Shown here: one piece after another, positions 15,254 to 16,970 of the stretch
How positions within the stretch are numbered: the first letter of the stretch is position 1
Layout of the letters: every line of letters begins with the position of its first letter
Assembly (NCBI GenBank): GCA_934373455.1
Contig: CAKRON010000057.1
Span: forward strand, 1-16,970
From: an uncultured Marvinbryantia sp.
GTDB lineage: Bacteria > Bacillota > Clostridia > Lachnospirales > Lachnospiraceae
DNA: 16,970 bases
Reading direction: 5' to 3'
Notes under the pieces: generated by a model
Told to the model about the DNA's origin: nothing
The model's database searches: none
The model's input: only the letters and a program-made list of their open reading frames with translations
Position numbers and translations under genes: made by a program

Positions 15254-16635
15254 AAAATATACTACTAAGATCATCAATGCATCCATTACAGGTGTACAGT
15301 ACAGGAGATGCGATTAAACAAAATATCATGAATCAAAATACAGGGAACATGATATTTGCACACAGTGTTGCGCGTACATTATTGTTGGATGATACAAGCT
15401 TTGGAATCACCAGAACAGTCAACAACTTTTCAAATGAAGAGGTAGAAAAGATAAATGCAGAATACGATTGTTTTGTGATTCCACTTGCGAATGCGTTTCG
15501 GGTAAGCTTTCAGTCAGAACTTGATATTATGACATCGTTGATAAAGAGACTTAAGATTCCATGTGTAGTAGTTGGAATCGGACTGCAGGCCAAAGTAGAC
15601 GAAGCATTGGACAAAGATTTTGAATTTGATGACAGTGCCAGAAGATTTATAAAAGCAGTATTGGAGAAATCTGCGATTATTGGTGTAAGAGGTGAGATTA
15701 CTGCCGAATACATGAAGCATCTTGGATTTACAGAAGAAAAGGATTTTACTGTGATTGGCTGTCCTTCCATGTATCTGTATGGAGATCAGGTACCGTTGAA
15801 AGAGATTAAGGAATTGACACCTCAGTCGAAGGTAAGCGTGAATCGTAAGATCGGTATACCGGGTGCACTTCATCAATTTATTTATGACAGCAGTCAGAAA
15901 TTTGAAGACGCGGTGTTTATTCCTCAGGGAATCGATGATTTGCGGCTTTTGTATGCAGGAAAATCCATAGACCGCCAAAAGTTTCCAAGTATTCATAAAA
16001 CGTATCCGTGGCAGATGGATAATCCAATCTGCAGCAGCGGACACGAAATAGCCTTTACTAATGTACCATCCTGGCTGGATTATTTATCTAAGAGAGAATT
16101 CTCGTTTGGATCAAGAATTCACGGCAATATTGCAGCGGTTCTGGCAGGAACACCGGCATATATTTTTGCACCGGATTCCAGAATTCTCGAACTGGCAAGA
16201 TATCATAATATTCAGCATATGGCGGCGAAAGATATTAAGAAAGATACGAATATTTTTGATGTATACGAAAAAGCTGATTTTACCAGTGTACAAAGAGGCC
16301 ATAAGCAGAGATTTGAACATTATCTGGATTTTCTTGAAGCAAATGGATTAGAGCATGTTTATAAAGAAGACCGGGTAAATCACAGAACGAGGTTCGATGA
16401 CATGATAGAATCAATGGATTTTCCATCTGGTGTTATGGCATTAAACCTGCAGGATCTGACAGAACAGAGAAAGCGGCTGGATGATTATTTTGAATATCTG
16501 ATGAAGCGTTATGGTTCATCAGATTCACTGGAAAAATATGTGAAGCTGGATGAAACAGTGCGGAAATATCTGGATAAAGTTCCATCAGGAGTTCGCAAGA
16601 CAATGATAAAAGGTATTAAGAAGCTTATAAAGTGA
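15250..16635 (+). CDS. Polysaccharide pyruvyl transferase family protein
   Basis: 461 residues. The start ATG at 15250 overlaps the TGA of the preceding gene (ATGA), with AAAAAGGAAAG upstream; a longer TTG start at 15220 has no support. The PS_pyruv_trans fold is indicated by IIGVRGEITAEYMKHLGF (Arg147), VIGCPSMYLYGD, and GSRIHGNIAAVLAGTPAYIF (His291). Proteins of this family transfer pyruvate from PEP onto sugars or act on related wall-glycan or anionic-polymer substrates; CsaB, which modifies S-layer-binding polymers, is one example. The C-terminal 100 or so residues are helical and charged (EQRKRLDDYFEYLMKRYG). No glycosyltransferase or polymer locus surrounds it, so the acceptor is unknown. 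Confidence 0.85.
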   Translation: MKNILLRSSMHPLQVYSTGDAIKQNIMNQNTGNMIFAHSVARTLLLDDTSFGITRTVNNFSNEEVEKINAEYDCFVIPLANAFRVSFQSELDIMTSLIKRLKIPCVVVGIGLQAKVDEALDKDFEFDDSARRFIKAVLEKSAIIGVRGEITAEYMKHLGFTEEKDFTVIGCPSMYLYGDQVPLKEIKELTPQSKVSVNRKIGIPGALHQFIYDSSQKFEDAVFIPQGIDDLRLLYAGKSIDRQKFPSIHKTYPWQMDNPICSSGHEIAFTNVPSWLDYLSKREFSFGSRIHGNIAAVLAGTPAYIFAPDSRILELARYHNIQHMAAKDIKKDTNIFDVYEKADFTSVQRGHKQRFEHYLDFLEANGLEHVYKEDRVNHRTRFDDMIESMDFPSGVMALNLQDLTEQRKRLDDYFEYLMKRYGSSDSLEKYVKLDETVRKYLDKVPSGVRKTMIKGIKKLIK

Positions 16636-16648
16636 AATGTTTCTTCCC

Positions 16649-16677
16649 TTGACTTTTTATTGTAGTAATGCGATAAT
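16649..16677 (+). promoter_or_regulatory. Promoter of the 6S RNA gene
   Basis: TTGACT (16649-16654), a 17-base spacer and extended -10 TGc-GATAAT (16669-16677). Transcription would start near 16684. Confidence 0.8.
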
Positions 16678-16683
16678 TAATTA

Positions 16684-16915
16684 GAAATGAATCACAAAAG
16701 AAGTTGATCATTTGCCTGGGATGTTCGACAACTTCTACTATTTTGAACCTACATTACTTTAAACGGGATTCCTATAATTGCCAATTGGATGTCAGGCCCC
16801 CATATGTCAGGGGAAGGCAGAAGAGAGGTTGCGGTTACCCACCTAGCTTCGCTAGGAGTCAAAAAGTAGGAACCGGCATTTTGGGTATTAAAAAAGGACC
16901 TCAGGGTCCTTTTTT
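16684..16915 (+). ncRNA. ssrS: 6S RNA
   Basis: 6S RNA binds the sigma-A RNA polymerase holoenzyme as a promoter mimic and lowers transcription in slow growth. The closing stem pairs TGCCTGGGATGTT (16713-16725) with GGCATTTTGGGTA (16875-16887), with G-U pairs as is usual. The 3' side of the central bubble carries the small hairpin CCTAGC-TTC-GCTAGG (16842-16856). The apical arm has CCCC/GGGG (16797-16800, 16810-16813) and TGCC/GGCA (16779-16782, 16816-16819). The order closing stem, GGGATGTTCG, bubble, apical arm, bubble hairpin fits known bacterial 6S RNAs. It has its own promoter and terminator. The mature ends are not determined here. It fills the 335-base gap from 16636 to the window end. 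Confidence 0.85.
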
Positions 16916-16916
16916 C
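16890..16916 (+). terminator. Intrinsic terminator of 6S RNA
   Basis: AAAAAAGGACC (16890-16900) and GGTCCTTTTTT (16905-16915) form an 11-bp stem around the loop TCAG, ending in T residues. Confidence 0.93.
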
Positions 16917-16952
16917 ATTTATGAAATGATGAATGAGTCTTGAGCAAAACTA

Positions 16953-16959
16953 AAAAGGA
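16953..16959 (+). promoter_or_regulatory. Likely ribosome binding site of the next gene
   Basis: AAAGGAG near the end of the window, with no start codon before the window ends, suggests that a plus-strand gene begins just beyond it. Confidence 0.45.
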
Positions 16960-16970
16960 GATTGGGAAAG

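Noticed and set aside
15514..16044. 176-residue minus-strand frame inside the pyruvyl transferase gene
   Set aside because: It is an antisense shadow of a well-supported gene with no recognisable motif.
16704..16943. 79-residue plus-strand frame over the 6S region
   Set aside because: It overlaps the 6S RNA and its terminator, lacks a ribosome binding site, and the structure explains the sequence better.

Overview
The window looks like chromosomal DNA of a low-to-moderate GC gut Clostridium-type Firmicute, most likely a Lachnospiraceae member. This rests on strong AAGGAGG-type ribosome binding sites, TTGACA/TATAAT-like promoters with 17-base spacers, a leucine T-box, a Firmicutes-type 6S RNA, an NPKTG sortase-anchored surface protein, and a XXXLXXG-heptad export/surface protein. 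The family and genus call is an inference from gene style, not a database match. Most of the window is ordinary metabolism.

Layout, left to right. (1) 2-2344 (+): the 3' part of a large extracytoplasmic protein built of Leu-x-x-Gly heptads, closed by an intrinsic terminator. (2) 2395-2600: a gene-free stretch of stacked inverted repeats, the least explained part of the window. (3) 2623-4231 (+): a good sigma-A promoter, then a secreted C39-like cysteine-protease-fold protein and a two-CBS-domain protein. (4) 4251-7851 (+): a consensus promoter and an ilvN-ilvC-leuC-leuD operon for branched-chain amino acid synthesis, ending in a bidirectional terminator. A terminator-like hairpin also sits between ilvC and leuC. 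(5) 7874-9988 (-): a convergent gene for a cell-wall-anchored, acidic, Cys-repeat surface protein that separates leuCD from leuA. (6) 10119-12247 (+): promoter, T-box leader with a CTC (Leu) specifier, leuA, terminator. (7) 12301-13268 (+): promoter, membrane-anchored SleB-like cell wall hydrolase, terminator. (8) 13295-16635 (+): promoter, thrC, a small three-helix membrane protein, and a polysaccharide pyruvyl transferase family protein whose start overlaps the previous stop. (9) 16649-16915 (+): promoter and 6S RNA with its own terminator. The window ends at a likely ribosome binding site for a gene lying outside it.

How the genes fit together. LeuA commits 2-ketoisovalerate to leucine, and LeuC and LeuD isomerise the product. 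IlvC and the regulatory subunit IlvN serve the shared valine/isoleucine/leucine trunk. IlvB, IlvD and LeuB are not in this window and must be encoded elsewhere if the pathway is complete. leuA is sensed separately by uncharged tRNA-Leu, while the ilvN operon has no T-box here. ThrC makes threonine, the precursor of isoleucine. The remaining genes concern the cell envelope (heptad protein, C39-like protein, NPKTG protein, SleB-like hydrolase, pyruvyl transferase) or global transcription (6S RNA). I see no tRNA, rRNA, CRISPR array, prophage or intact transposase gene.
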